A stretch of DNA of 64,000 bases, taken from Platycnemis pennipes (taxonomy: Eukaryota > Arthropoda > Insecta > Odonata > Platycnemididae). This document shows, one piece after another, positions 54,251 through 64,000 of this stretch (the first letter of the stretch is position 1; every line of letters begins with the position of its first letter). The translations under genes and the position numbers were made by a program. The notes beneath the pieces were generated by a model that had not been told where the DNA came from, made no database searches, and was given only the letters and a program-made list of their open reading frames with translations. Where the stretch lies: NCBI GenBank assembly GCA_933228895.1, contig OW121857.1, positions 9,610,001-9,674,000 on the forward strand. Reading direction: 5' to 3'.

Positions 54251-54999
54251 TTTACATCTATATAATACCCTGCCAGCCACCATTAAGGTGTGTGGCAGGG
54301 GGTGAATTGTCACCAAACATGCACTACATACCATGCATAAAAAAGGTATAGTATTAATATACTAGTCAGAACTCCACTGTTTAAAAAAGATAGAAATTGC
54401 AAAGCAAACAGGCAAAAACATTCTGTTCGTAGGGTTAGGTTTAAGTACTCATACCAACATGCAGCTACCAATGCTATCCATTTCTACTCTCCGAATGGAC
54501 ATATTTACCGCTATTCATATCCCTAATTGTACGAGGGAAAAACGACATTTTGAATCTGTCAGTTCGGCAATCAATTTCTCTAATTTTGTGATAATGGTCC
54601 AGTCTGCCATAGTAAGTTGGGGTTCGCAAAATATTTTTAACATCAGCACTGAAAATATGGTCTTGGAATTTGTTTAAGAGATTAAGTCTAAATTTCGACC
54701 TGCGACCTGACAATGATTCCCAATTCAATTCTTTTAATAGACTGGTTAGGCTGAGTTACATTACACCATCCACCTCCCTGGACCTCCTCCCACAAATATC
54801 ATCTCCACTCTCACTTAATACTGATAATTACTTATGCTGATACCTGCTTACTGTCACATGCGGAGGACGTTAATTAAGGCGTCAATAAAAGGGCTAAAAA
54901 AATAAGGTTATCGTACCGTCCCTTTACAAATCTTACCGTACTTCGCTGCACACGTTCAACTTCATTATTTAGACCGATTTCGTAGGGATCCCATACAAA
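54251..54999 (-). mobile_element. LINE family A, interrupted copy
   Basis: The minus strand encodes NWESLSGRRSKFRLNLLNKF and on to SFFPRTIRDMN (54728-54474). Coding continues beyond a break as DPYEIGLNNEVERVQRS and VRFVKGRYDN (about 54990-54903). Roughly 145 unrelated bases (54753-54897) separate the halves. The tail is at 54251-54262. Confidence 0.85.
54753..54897. other. 145-bp insert inside a LINE
   Basis: This sequence is absent from other family A copies at the same point. GGCT occurs at both edges (about 54749-54752 and 54892-54895), a possible short target duplication. It lacks clear terminal repeats and is not recognised. Confidence 0.5.
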
Positions 55000-55809
55000 A
55001 AATTTATGATAGAAAGACGGGAGCAACTCCACTTCGGTAAGTGTAATATATGAGGGAGCGAACGAGCTGTACACGGCGTGGACTGAAATGAGGTCAGAAG
55101 ATACGGAGCGAGATGGAGTAGGATAAGAAACAGCTTCCATCTCATGCCATCGGAGGAGAAAGGACGCGAGCGAGCAATGACCGCCACCCAATCCCTGGAA
55201 GGCGTACCCCGCCGAGAAGGGTAAATGGTGGAGAGCCGTGGGAACCGGGGGTGGGAAAAGGGGGAGGAGAGGGCAGGGGGGAGCAAGAAAAGAGAAGCGG
55301 CGGGGCGAGAAATCGGAGACCACCATTGTCCCCCACCCCTCAGGGCACATATTGAACCCTCCCCCGCATGGGATGAGGGGGTGAGCCACCCCCTAAAATT
55401 CCGGGGGCACGCAGCCAAAAAGCGTTGGGGCACAGAGACACGATTCGGCTGCCGGGGGGGCGGGGCCGTCCGCGGAATACGAATTGCGGGGGTGGATGAG
55501 GAGGGAGGGAGAGGAGCTCTGCTGGAGGGTGCGTGCGCAGAGAGGGTTGGCCCCGCCACGAGAGGGAAGGAGCGATGCCCATGTCGTGGAAGCTTTTCTT
55601 AGCGGCGACTGACAGGTTTTTAAGGGATCGTTTTACCTCCCCGGGAAGAATAAGAGAGAGACGTTTGTCCGTGCGTGAGTGTGTACATTCCTCCGCGTAA
55701 CATGATCGAAGGAAGAAAAAGGATTCAAAGGTGCATCACTCTCCAAGATTACATTTCTGCGTTCTCTGGCCCGGTTCAACGTCCTAGCACGACAGCACCA
55801 CTAAACACT
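55000..55809. other. GC-rich island, unassigned
   Basis: From 55070 to 55620 the + strand is G-rich and open in several frames (up to 196 codons on the minus strand, 55559-54969). The translation is low in recognisable structure and proline/serine-rich, as expected from composition. No gene is supported. Confidence 0.4.
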
Positions 55810-56104
55810 TCTACATCTACATAATACCCTGCAAGCCACCTCTATGGTGTGTGGCAGGGGGTGAATTCTCACCAAAAATGCAGTACATATCATGCATTTA
55901 AAAGGATTAGTATTAATATATTAGTCTAAACTGCATTGTTTAAATAGATAAAAATAGCAAACTACGCATGCAAAAACGTGCTGTTAGTAGGGTTACCTTC
56001 AAATCCTTACAACCACAAGCAACAACCTATGCTATAGATTGAATCACTCGTATTGGACATATTTACCGCTATTCAATTCCCTAATTGTACGAGGGAATCC
56101 GAGG
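55810..56104 (-). mobile_element. LINE family A 3' copy (first of two in tandem)
   Basis: Tail at 55810-55826, hairpin with loop ATAGA, 3' UTR, and a few coding bases ending at CGAGGGAA near 56095. A second family A tail starts within 10 bases. Confidence 0.82.
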
Positions 56105-56108
56105 GAAA

Positions 56109-56539
56109 CTTCTACATCTAAATCTACATAATACCCTGCAAGCCACCATAAAGGTGCGTGGCAGGGGGTGAATTCTCACCAAACATGCACTACATATTAT
56201 GCATAAAAAAGGATTAGCATTTATATAGGTACTGTTCAAAACTACACTATCAAAAAAAGATAAAAATAGCAAAGCATACATGCTAAAACATGCTGTTAGT
56301 TGTGTTAGCTTTAAGTCCTTAACCAACATCCAGCTACCAATGTTATCCATTGCTACACTCGTACTGGATATATTTACCGTTATTCATATCCCTAATAGTA
56401 CGAGGAAAAAAGGACATTTTGAATCTGTCAGTTCGGCAATTAATTTATCTAATTTTGTGATTATGGTCCAGTCTACCAAAGTAAGTTGGGGTCCGCTAAA
56501 TATTTTTAACATCATCACTGAAAATATGGTCTTGGAATT
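56109..56539 (-). mobile_element. LINE family A 3' copy (second of two in tandem)
   Basis: Tail at 56109-56127, hairpin, 3' UTR and coding sequence up to about 56539 (the FQDHIFSDDVK region on the minus strand). It then joins unrelated sequence and a LINE B fragment. Confidence 0.85.
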
Positions 56540-56606
56540 CGGGAACTTGTGTTCTCTCCAGCAATCAGCACCAACATCGACTTCCATGATTCGATCTTTG
56601 GCAGGA

Positions 56607-56745
56607 ACTAAGGAGGTCATCATCATTGGTCAAGAAACCTAGGATTGGTCTGACGCAATTCACTCGATTCTTCTATCGGCCAACCTCTTCTTATTGACGT
56701 AGCTCCTCTCTTTTACATCTTTCACAACTTACTCCATTTATCTCA
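56607..56745 (-). mobile_element. LINE family B 3' fragment
   Basis: The tail ATCATCATT and the landmark CCTAGGATTGGTCTGACGCA (56640-56659) with about 85 bases upstream on the minus strand match the copies at 50962 and 61090. Confidence 0.7.
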
Positions 56746-57765
56746 TGGATTGTAGCCGCATCCACTCCGCTATGGAGATTTTCGAGATGCAAGCATTGAC
56801 AAGAGACTCCATCTATTACATTTTGAAGAATTCGCGGAAAAAATCACGAATTACGCACTTACGCATTTACCCCACACACAACTGCCGTTGCAGGCGGGTA
56901 GGACCAGAATCGACCGCGCGATCGAAAAACTAATGTGAAATTCGGCGTCGCAAACGGTCGCAGCATAACTCATCGGATTCGCACTATGGAAGCTTTGTAG
57001 AGTTTCCCCATTAAAGTTACTCCGTGATGCTCGGCGATGCAATTTACTTTTTGTCTTCATATGTTAAAAAATTACCAAAAATGAGCGTCCGCCATTTTGT
57101 TTAATATCTTCGGTAAATAATAACAAAAATGTAAGTAGACTTTATTAAAACAAAGATGAAAATCTGTTTCATCTAATTACATCACATTTCATTCCTATCA
57201 ATCACCCATAAAGGTTCAGCAAGGGCTTGATTTTGAAGATTTCGTGAGAAAATTGAGTGTAGACCATTTTTGCGAAATGTGTGCATTTTTGACCTCATGC
57301 AAGTTGTTAATTGTTGAGTACTAAGGAAAATGCCTTGGATTATCGGATGCACCGGTCTTTTGAGAATATTTATGCAAAGTTTCAGAATCCTGGCTTGAAA
57401 AAAATCACTTTTTGAATTTTGACCAGGTATTTTCGCTTTCAGCCCACTGTGCGCCGGTTGAGAGGCTAGGGTTGCAGGCAAGGCCCGAAGCAGGAGAGGC
57501 CGTGACCCTTTCCATCCTCCCAAGGCAAACACCGCCCTCGAGAAAGGGGTTCCCGAACCGAAGCCGGGGGAAAGCGAGGAGGCTAACACTTGCCGGCCCC
57601 GCCTGCAGGGGCGGCGAGGAGAAATATATCCCGAGGGCCGACATCAGGGTTCAAGGAACGAAGATGGATCGAGTGGCCTAGATACCGAGGGCCATAATAT
57701 TATGCCATCCCCCACCCATTGCTCTTCATTCGGTTCCCTGGCACGAAGATAGCACCAACATGGGA
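56746..57765. other. No supported gene
   Basis: AT-rich to 57400, then GC-rich (57425-57680) with frames of 79-135 codons on both strands without motifs. Nothing is recognised. Confidence 0.4.
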
Positions 57766-57962
57766 GAGTGAAATATTTTAGAGTAGTCTGTAGTGTATGA
57801 TGCATATATTAACCCCTTAAATACTATAGATATTAACAATCTAGTTGCATGAGACCCTATAGTTGCTAGTCTGCATGTCAGCAGTGCATGATTGGTGATC
57901 TTCACCCCCTGCCACACACCCTCGCGGTGGCTTGCAGGGTATCGTGTACATGTAAATGAAGA
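57766..57962 (+). mobile_element. LINE family C 3' fragment
   Basis: Family C 3' UTR (GTAGTGTATGATGCATATAT near 57790, CATGAGACCCTATAGTTGCT near 57849), hairpin with loop CTCGC, and tail ATCGTGTACATGTAAATGAA. Confidence 0.82.
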
Positions 57963-58045
57963 TGAGAGAATGACGGGAGGAATTAAAGATGGGAATGCAC
58001 AGAAGAGGCTTGGACACACCCTCGCGGAGCTCCTCCTAAATCACC

Positions 58046-58207
58046 TACATTAAATGAATTAAAATTGTTTAGTTTGTCAGATCACATGTTGAAATTTAGA
58101 CTTGATCTCCTAAATAAATTCCAAAGTAATATTTTCAGTGATGACGTTAAAATATTTTATGAACCCCAACGTTAAATGGTAGACTGGACCATAACTACAA
58201 AATTGCA
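58046..58207 (+). mobile_element. LINE family A internal fragment
   Basis: Coding piece only (LNELKLFSLS, MLKFRLDLLNKFQSNIFSDD), cut off at both ends. Its right end stops just where the fragment at 58729 would overlap it. Confidence 0.7.
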
Positions 58208-58728
58208 TATGTGCATTCCTTCTTTATTTCTTTAACATACTTATTATTTCATTACTATTTCGTGCATTGCTTTATTTCTTTTTTATACGAAAGTTCAGGT
58301 CTAAAAAGAAATAATCCCCATTACCACAGTAAATTTTTAAGGTACTATATCCAGCTAAAAGAGAATAAAATTGACGATGCGCTGAAAAGCCACGCCACCA
58401 TGTGGCGTCAAAAATCATAACAGATAAGATATTTACTTTATTTACAGAGAGAAAACCGGCACAATTTCATTGCTGATTGTCTCAGTGAAACGTCTGGAAA
58501 CACTTAAAACCCGGTAATGACAAACAATAAATTGCTTAAAAGATTTCGGATTTTCCCAGTGAATACTTATCATGAATTGTTCTCGATAGATATGGACTTT
58601 GAGAATAAGATCCTCATCATCATCAAAAACATACCTTTGAGTTACAAATAATTAGAGAAAAATAAAAATAGGAGATAACGCGATACAAAAATACGCAATG
58701 ATAATATTTGCGAACAAACTAAGATACT
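58208..58728. other. AT-rich stretch between LINE fragments
   Basis: No gene is recognised. It separates two family A fragments on the same strand and may be an insert in one original copy. Confidence 0.4.
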
Positions 58729-59126
58729 GACCATATTTTGCGAACCCCAACTTACTATGGTAGACTGGACCATAATCACAAAATTAGAGAAATTAATTGC
58801 CGAAGTGACAGATTCAAAATGTCCTTTTTTCCTCGTACAATTAGGGATATGAATAGTGGTAAATATGTCCAATACGGGTTTATCAATGGATCACATTGGT
58901 AGCTGCATGTTGGTATAAGGACTTGAACCTTACGCAGCTAACAGCATGTTTTTGCATGTATGCTTTGCTATTTTTATCTTTTTTTTAAACGTGTAGTTTT
59001 GAACAGTACCTATATAAATCCTAATCCTTTTTTATGCATGAAATGTAGTGCATGTTTGGTGAGAATTCACTCCCTGCCACACACCTTTATGGTGACTTGC
59101 AGGGTATTATGTAGATGTAGATGTAG
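58729..59126 (+). mobile_element. LINE family A 3' copy
   Basis: Coding end (RTPTYYGRLDHNHKIREINC, about 58739-58800, across a frame change), 3' UTR, hairpin with loop TTTAT and the tail ATGTAGATGTAGATGTAG to 59126. Confidence 0.85.
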
Positions 59127-59885
59127 GCTAATACTATGCTAGGTGAAAAGCATCAGTCACTGGTAAACTCATCAGTACACGGAAGCATTAACACGAAATA
59201 AAACAGAATCATGGTAGGTAAAAACTAGTCCAGTTTTATATACATAACATATAAAAATCGATTTACTGAGCGAAGGGAATGAACAGGTTGGAATAGGATA
59301 AAACAGTTGGTGTCAAGAGAGTGAATTTTCAGATAGTAAAAGACATACCCCAGGGACAAACCCACTCGCAATTTTCCACAGACAAATCTTCAACTTTTGC
59401 CACTCCAACATTTTACAGCTCATCTTTACAACAAGAGAGAACACGTCTATTCTTAGCAGAAGCTCCATAAACTCCTAAATCAAATATCCTTTGGGAAACA
59501 CGTGGTTGCATCACTTATAGCATTTTGATAAGATGGAACACGTGGTTTTACGAAGTGTGTTCAACCCCATAGCTTCCAAAAAGTGTGTCATATTCTTGGA
59601 ATGGAGAGCTGGTCATAATGTACCAGACTTTATTAGCACACATGACAAGGTGTCTTAAAAATAACGACGAAGAAATAAAAAGCAGCCATCCTGAGACATG
59701 AAAGCAACGCAATGAAGCCTTAAAAAAATACATAAACGAGTGAAATAACGACAGACAGGCTTAATGAAGTGCAGCCCTCGTGAGCAACTCTCACAAGCCG
59801 CTTAAAAACAAAACGCTTTTACCACAAGTGTTCGCGCATCTTTGAACCACACCACAGCGGCATCCCAAGTCCACAAACCAAATGT
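59127..59885. other. No recognisable gene
   Basis: AT-rich. Nothing is recognised. Confidence 0.45.
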
Positions 59886-60096
59886 TTATTTATTTATTTT
59901 ATTTATTTATTTATTTATTTTCCATTACCGCCGAAAACAGCACATGAGGCCTTTACATCGGGGTATTTAACATGTAACAACGGACGAGCACTCACAACCA
60001 TGTCCTGAGTGGTGAAAAAACCCACTCAGGCGGGACTCGAACCCGCGACCCTCGGGTTAGCAGGCGAGGACTTAACCACGCCGCCACCGGGGCCGT
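59886..60096 (-). mobile_element. SINE-3, tRNA(Ser)-like head
   Basis: On the minus strand the head contains GGTGGCGGCGTGGTTAAGTC (A-box region, near 60069-60088) and GGGTTCGAGTCCC (B box, near 60032-60045). The anticodon region GCCTGCTAACC resembles serine tRNA with anticodon GCT. A 90-base body follows and then an (AAAT)n tail at 59886-59927. The tail and body mark it as a SINE and not a tRNA gene. Confidence 0.8.
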
Positions 60097-61070
60097 TAGC
60101 TTCCAAAATAAAGGGCAACTGAGTGAGTGGAGACGGCAAGAATAGAAAGTGTCAATCCCAGAAAATCTCCGAAAGTGACGCACAAATGAGCTGATTCTAC
60201 GCCTCCGTAGCGAGAGCGATGCAGGAGACGGGTATAAGGCGTTCTAACTTGGTGATACAAAGGAGAAGAAAGCTGAATAATGGAATTATGTACAAACAGA
60301 CTTCAAGCAACCAAACAAAACCGATATAAAAATCAATATTTGATCAATGGCTGCCCGGGGTAAACCACGTAAAAACGGTGGTATCGTTCCTCCAACGAGA
60401 GCGAAATTTTTTTAGAATCAAACTCGAAAGGATACAATTACGAGGAAACATCCCAAACAGTATTCCCCAAGGGCATCATCTCATAAAAACACTTCACTTC
60501 GGTTTTAATAAAGCACCATAAATCAGAAAGACACAGCAAAAATCAACTTCCAACCTCCATCTATCTTACAGCTAAGCCAACGTAAGGAAAACCAACAAAA
60601 AAATTCAAACCAACGAAACGCAGCGTTTTAAAGGAACGTAAATAATAATTCCTTGCAAAAATGTGGAAAAAAACCGTTAGCACTAACAGCGCAGTATTTA
60701 AAAAAGGTAAACAATGGCGTGGACGGTTAAAATAATACACAGCTGTCACCCTCAGTCGGACGTTGATGGAATCACAAACATTCGCAGACAAAGGAGTGGC
60801 GCGTCCAAGCGTTCAACGTTGACATCCGCCGAAAGAGGCGGCGAATAAAATTACTTCTGTAGTAAGTGAGGATAATAGATGCTTCGAAGTTTCAAACATG
60901 GCTTGGGCTACAAAACTGACCATGTTCATCTCATGTACACCAAAAAATCAACCTCCAATATTTCCTTTCATTTTTACTAAAACTTATAAAAACTTTCATG
61001 ATTTCCACTTGCAATAAATTATTGAATTGAAGGAACAAAACGATAAAAGACACATCACATCTAAAAACAA
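60097..61070. other. No supported gene
   Basis: AT-rich. A 76-codon antisense frame (60561-60791) has no motif. Nothing is recognised. Confidence 0.45.
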
Positions 61071-61385
61071 TCATCATCATCGGTCAACAATCCTAGGATT
61101 GGTTTGACGCAGCCTTCCACTCGATTCTTCATATTAACGTAGTTCCTCTCTTTCACGTCCTCCCGTAATTCATACGAGGCCTGCCTTTTTCATTCTCCCC
61201 GTTCACTTTTCCTTCGACTATTGTCTTCATCAGGCCATCGTGTCCTAAGATGTGGCCGATTAAGTTGTCCCGTCTTCTTTTTAAGGTTTTAAGTAGACAT
61301 CTCTTCTCTTCCACTCTTCTTAAGACTTCATTTGTCACTCGATCGATCCATTTTAACTTCATCATCTTAAATAGGACGTTCTATA
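61071..61385 (-). mobile_element. LINE family B 3' copy
   Basis: A clean minus-strand frame of 70 codons (61365-61153) reads MMKLKWIDRVTNEVLRRVEE, KRCLLKTLKRRRDNLIGHIL and KTIVEGKVNGENEKGRPRMN. This is the C-terminal region of LINE endonuclease/reverse transcriptases. The 3' end has the landmark near 61090-61110 and the tail ATCATCATCAT at 61071. Confidence 0.8.
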
Positions 61386-61604
61386 TTGCGCTATGGAGAT
61401 GAGATTTTGTATGCAATTCCAGCTCATGTTGTGGACGCTGAATACACCACACTTACTCTTTCCACAAAAATTAAGACCGTGAAATATTTAAGTGACAGTA
61501 TTCATGCATATATTTATCTATAACTGTACCAATCCCTTTTTCAATGAACAGGCGGAATAATACTATCGTCACTGTTATAAAAAATATAAAAATTATAAAA
61601 TAAG

Positions 61605-61750
61605 TTATGTTTTGAATTGTGCAGTTTAGACTAGAGTATAATTACTAATACTTTTTATGCACGATGTGTAATGCATGTTTGGCGTGAAATCAACCCCTAC
61701 CACACACCTTTATGGTTGCTTGCAGGATAGTATGTAGATGTATATGTAAA
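61605..61750 (+). mobile_element. LINE family A 3' tail fragment
   Basis: 3' UTR (CTTTTTATGCACGATGTGTA near 61652), hairpin ACACACCTTTATGGTTGC and tail GTATGTAGATGTATATG. There is no coding sequence. Confidence 0.75.
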
Positions 61751-63078
61751 CACACAATATAAAATGGCGAAGACCTCAGCAATAAGCCTGTCTGAACCCG
61801 GCGCAAAGATTTCCGCAGATAATGAAGCTTCCTAATAACAAAAATACGTGGATCAGGCATGAGAAACATTGGCAGTAGTTTCGCAACATTGATTGATTCG
61901 AAGAAGCTCCCTCGGCTACGTTATGCGTCATGGGGATGAATTGACTCAGATGGGGTAAGGCTGAGAGTACCTGGTGCAAAGGGGGGAGGATGGCACCTGG
62001 GGGTGATCCCAACGAGAGCCTAAGGGGTGAATTTCAAACCGTCTTTCTACCGCCCTAATCCCATTTTTTGTCACAGGAGGCCGTCGCCCCCGAAGGAACA
62101 AGGCATCAAGCCAGCAATCAGAGTCGAGGAGGCGGCAACAGACCACAAAGAGCGCGAAATTAGAAATTACATTCCCCGCATTCGGAAATGATTCGCGACC
62201 CGTGGAAGGCTGTGACGGCAAGAAGAGATGAAAAGTGAGTCCCGCCCTCCGCTGCTTCCTGAGAAACCCTCCGACACAATCAAGATGCAATTGAGACCCA
62301 ATTGCGTTCATCTTTATTTATTTTACGGCAAAGGAAATGAAGAGCTGATACAGCATTACAGCGAAGAAATCCGAAATACAGACAAACGAGGCGTACCCTT
62401 TCAAAGATTTTTCTCTGCCCTCGAGGATTATTTTGGATACGTTTCCATGGATACTGTTATCTGCGAAATGAGGTGATAAAGAGTACTTCACCACTGGACA
62501 CCAGGTTCAACAGAATAGAGAGCTACTTATCAACAGTATCCCCAACAACACCACTCCCTTCATATCCTTGCATTTTTTATTTATTTACGTGCCCAGATTG
62601 GCCTGATTGAATACAAAATCATGACCAGGTTTCTTCCTTAGAAAAGGGTTAACCCTGCCTGGTAGAATTCAAGGCCAAAATGCAACTATCACGCCAAATC
62701 ACACGCCGAAGACGGAGATGGCAATTAATAGGCGGTAGGGTTGCAGCGTTTCCCGAAAAAAAAAATGAATTCACAAGAAACGTTTGCCAGGGGACAATTT
62801 TCTTTCCAAACTCGGGTGAGCAAGATGAAGTCAAATGTAGAACAAAAAACAAAAGTATGAGAATCCAACTACAACAAACAATGTATTTCAACCAAAAATA
62901 TACAAAGCAAGTACAAACCAACAAATTGAAATACTCTTCCCAATTCAGGGAAACCCTAATAACTAGCACCAATAGACCATGGCCCTTAGGAGACTCTCGA
63001 GAATCACCAAGTCTCCGAGAAAACTCACTCGAGACCACGGACATAGCCAAGAAGTGAACTCGTTGCATACATACGTTC
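61751..63078. other. No supported gene
   Basis: A GC-richer patch near 61990-62250 gives a 121-codon minus-strand frame with no motif. Opposed frames at 62649-63086 (145 codons minus, 125 plus) mask one another. Nothing is recognised. Confidence 0.4.
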
Positions 63079-63742
63079 AAATACATCTACATCTACACGA
63101 TACCCTGCAGGCCACCGCGAGGGTGTGTGGCAGGGGGTGAAGATCACCAAGCATGCACTACTAACATGCAAACAAGCAACTATAGGGACTCATACAACTA
63201 GATTGTTAGTACCTACAGTACTTACGGTGTTAATACATGCATCATGCACTACAGACTACTCTAAAATACTTCCCCTACCTATCCCTTTGCTATGCTGCCT
63301 ATTCTGTTCTCTTAAAGTACAGGGGAGAAATGACATTTTGAATATATCAGTACGACAATCTATCTCTCTAATCTTATTTATATGGTCGAATCTAGTATAA
63401 TACGCTGGTGTTTTTAATATGTTCCTAACATCTTCAGTAAAGCTATCCGATTGAAATTTCTCTAATAGATTCAATCTGTACTTAAACCTACGCTCTGATA
63501 ATTATTCCCACCCAAATCTTGTATTAATTCTGTTACACTACTCAAACTATCGTAACACCTTTTAACGAACCTAGCTGCTCTACGCTGCACACTGTCTAGT
63601 TCTCTGATCAACCCCAATTCATTAGGATCCCATACACTGGCTGCATACTCAAGGTGGGACCTAACTAGTGAAAAGTAACAACGCTCTTTTGTCTTCTCAT
63701 CACATTTCCCAAGTACTCCTTTTATAAATCCTTGCTTTCTCT
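63079..63742 (-). mobile_element. LINE family C, 5'-truncated copy
   Basis: The minus strand reads KQGFIKGVLGKCDEKTKERC, YFSLVRSHLEYAASVWDP, NELGLIRELDSVQRRAARFV and, after a frame change, LLEKFQSDSFTEDVRNILKT to 63256. The 3' UTR, hairpin with loop CTCGC and tail at 63079-63096 follow. This is the longest family C coding stretch in the window. Confidence 0.9.
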
Positions 63743-63999
63743 TCAAGAGGGCGTGAGAAGGGAGGTATTTCTGGCATAAGGAGGGGGTGTTTTCGGCAAG
63801 GTCAAAGTGGAATGGGGTTTTAACGTGGAAATCATCGATGGGTACAATTTGAGGGGAGGGAAAAATGGTATGGGTGAAGTGTGCGAGGCCGAAGCTTATC
63901 ATTGGAGCATCAGGAACTCTTTTTTTTACTCCGGCGGGGTACACCAAATAACGGCTTGTACGATGGCCTAACTTCTGGTCTTCCTCCGCAGTCAGGCAT
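63743..63999 (-). CDS. Unassigned open frame at the window edge
   Basis: The frame is open from the window edge at 63999 to the LINE C junction: CLTAEEDQKLGHRTSRYLVY, PAGVKKRVPDAPMISFGLAH, then FTHTIFPSPQIVPIDDFHVK and TPFHFDLAENTPSLCQ. It has no internal stop over about 85 codons and looks protein-like in composition. I recognise no domain. It may be part of another mobile element or a host exon that continues past the window. The LINE inserted in or beside it would truncate it. Confidence 0.35.
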
Positions 64000-64000
64000 A

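Noticed and set aside
54969..55602. Long opposed frames of 171, 196 and 125 codons
   Set aside because: They are composition-driven in a G-rich block, proline/serine-rich without structure, and one of them runs into LINE A coding sequence by chance.
59881..59930. ATTT microsatellite as an independent repeat
   Set aside because: It is the A-rich tail of SINE-3 read on the other strand.
60019..60095. Genuine serine tRNA gene
   Set aside because: It is the head of SINE-3, followed by a body and (AAAT)n tail, and the acceptor stem does not close well.
62649..63086. Opposed frames of 145 and 125 codons
   Set aside because: Each is the shadow of the other and neither has a recognisable motif.
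1..64000. CRISPR array, bacterial operon or prophage
   Set aside because: No evenly spaced identical repeats with unique spacers, no ribosome binding sites and no long intact prokaryotic genes. The content is that of a eukaryotic repeat-rich genome.

Overview
This window looks like nuclear DNA of an arthropod, most likely an insect. It is AT-rich (an impression of about 60%, not counted) with GC-rich islands of a few hundred bases. It holds 5'-truncated non-LTR retrotransposons of a Jockey/CR1-like type, Penelope-like remnants with hammerhead-type motifs, tRNA-derived SINEs and several families of inverted-repeat elements. I see no bacterial operons, no rRNA and no intact protein-coding gene with a recognisable host function. 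Almost everything I can support is a mobile element or its remains, so the window is best read as intergenic or intronic repeat-rich DNA. The one weak host-gene candidate is a possible first coding exon near 32820 with a good 5' splice site. The species cannot be fixed from the sequence alone.

The commonest elements are two related LINE families, here called A and C. Their copies are cut at the 5' end and run through the end of the reverse transcriptase ORF and a 3' UTR to a terminal hairpin followed by TAGATG repeats. Other LINEs are family B (tail rich in GATGAT), E (with the YADD active site), F, G and H. SINE-1 to SINE-4 are tRNA-derived families with visible A and B boxes in most copies. 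DNA elements include a 3.55-kb element with arms of about 510 bp and a broken transposase (15535-19088), an 865-bp element with 9-bp flanking repeats (1849-2713), a four-copy MITE family carrying CRE and CCAAT motifs, two MITEs with related ends, a hAT-like non-autonomous element and a nested fold-back (36256-37059).

Layout: 1-9000 holds LINE, SINE and MITE copies. 9000-15500 holds MITEs, a LINE G interrupted by SINE-1, a GC-rich block with CACGTG motifs, a Penelope-like tail and LINE E. 15500-20900 holds the long-TIR transposon, a duplicated LINE tail with another LINE inserted in it, and a hAT-like element. 21700-32200 holds nested LINEs, Penelope-like ends and a TIR element. 32700-37060 holds the candidate exon, a G tract, a LINE C and the fold-back. 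37900-45200 holds LINE F and a mosaic inverted repeat. 45500-54000 holds MITE-1 copies, a LINE B and a tRNA-like unit with 12-bp flanking repeats. 54000-64000 is dense in LINE tails and ends with an unassigned open frame.

The genes do not form a pathway. The relations visible are between mobile elements: insertions inside insertions, shared 3' hairpins that probably serve as reverse-transcriptase recognition signals, and dependence of short elements on enzymes encoded elsewhere. Boundaries are read by eye and are generally good to within about 10 bases where a tail or flanking repeat is given, and less good at truncated 5' ends.
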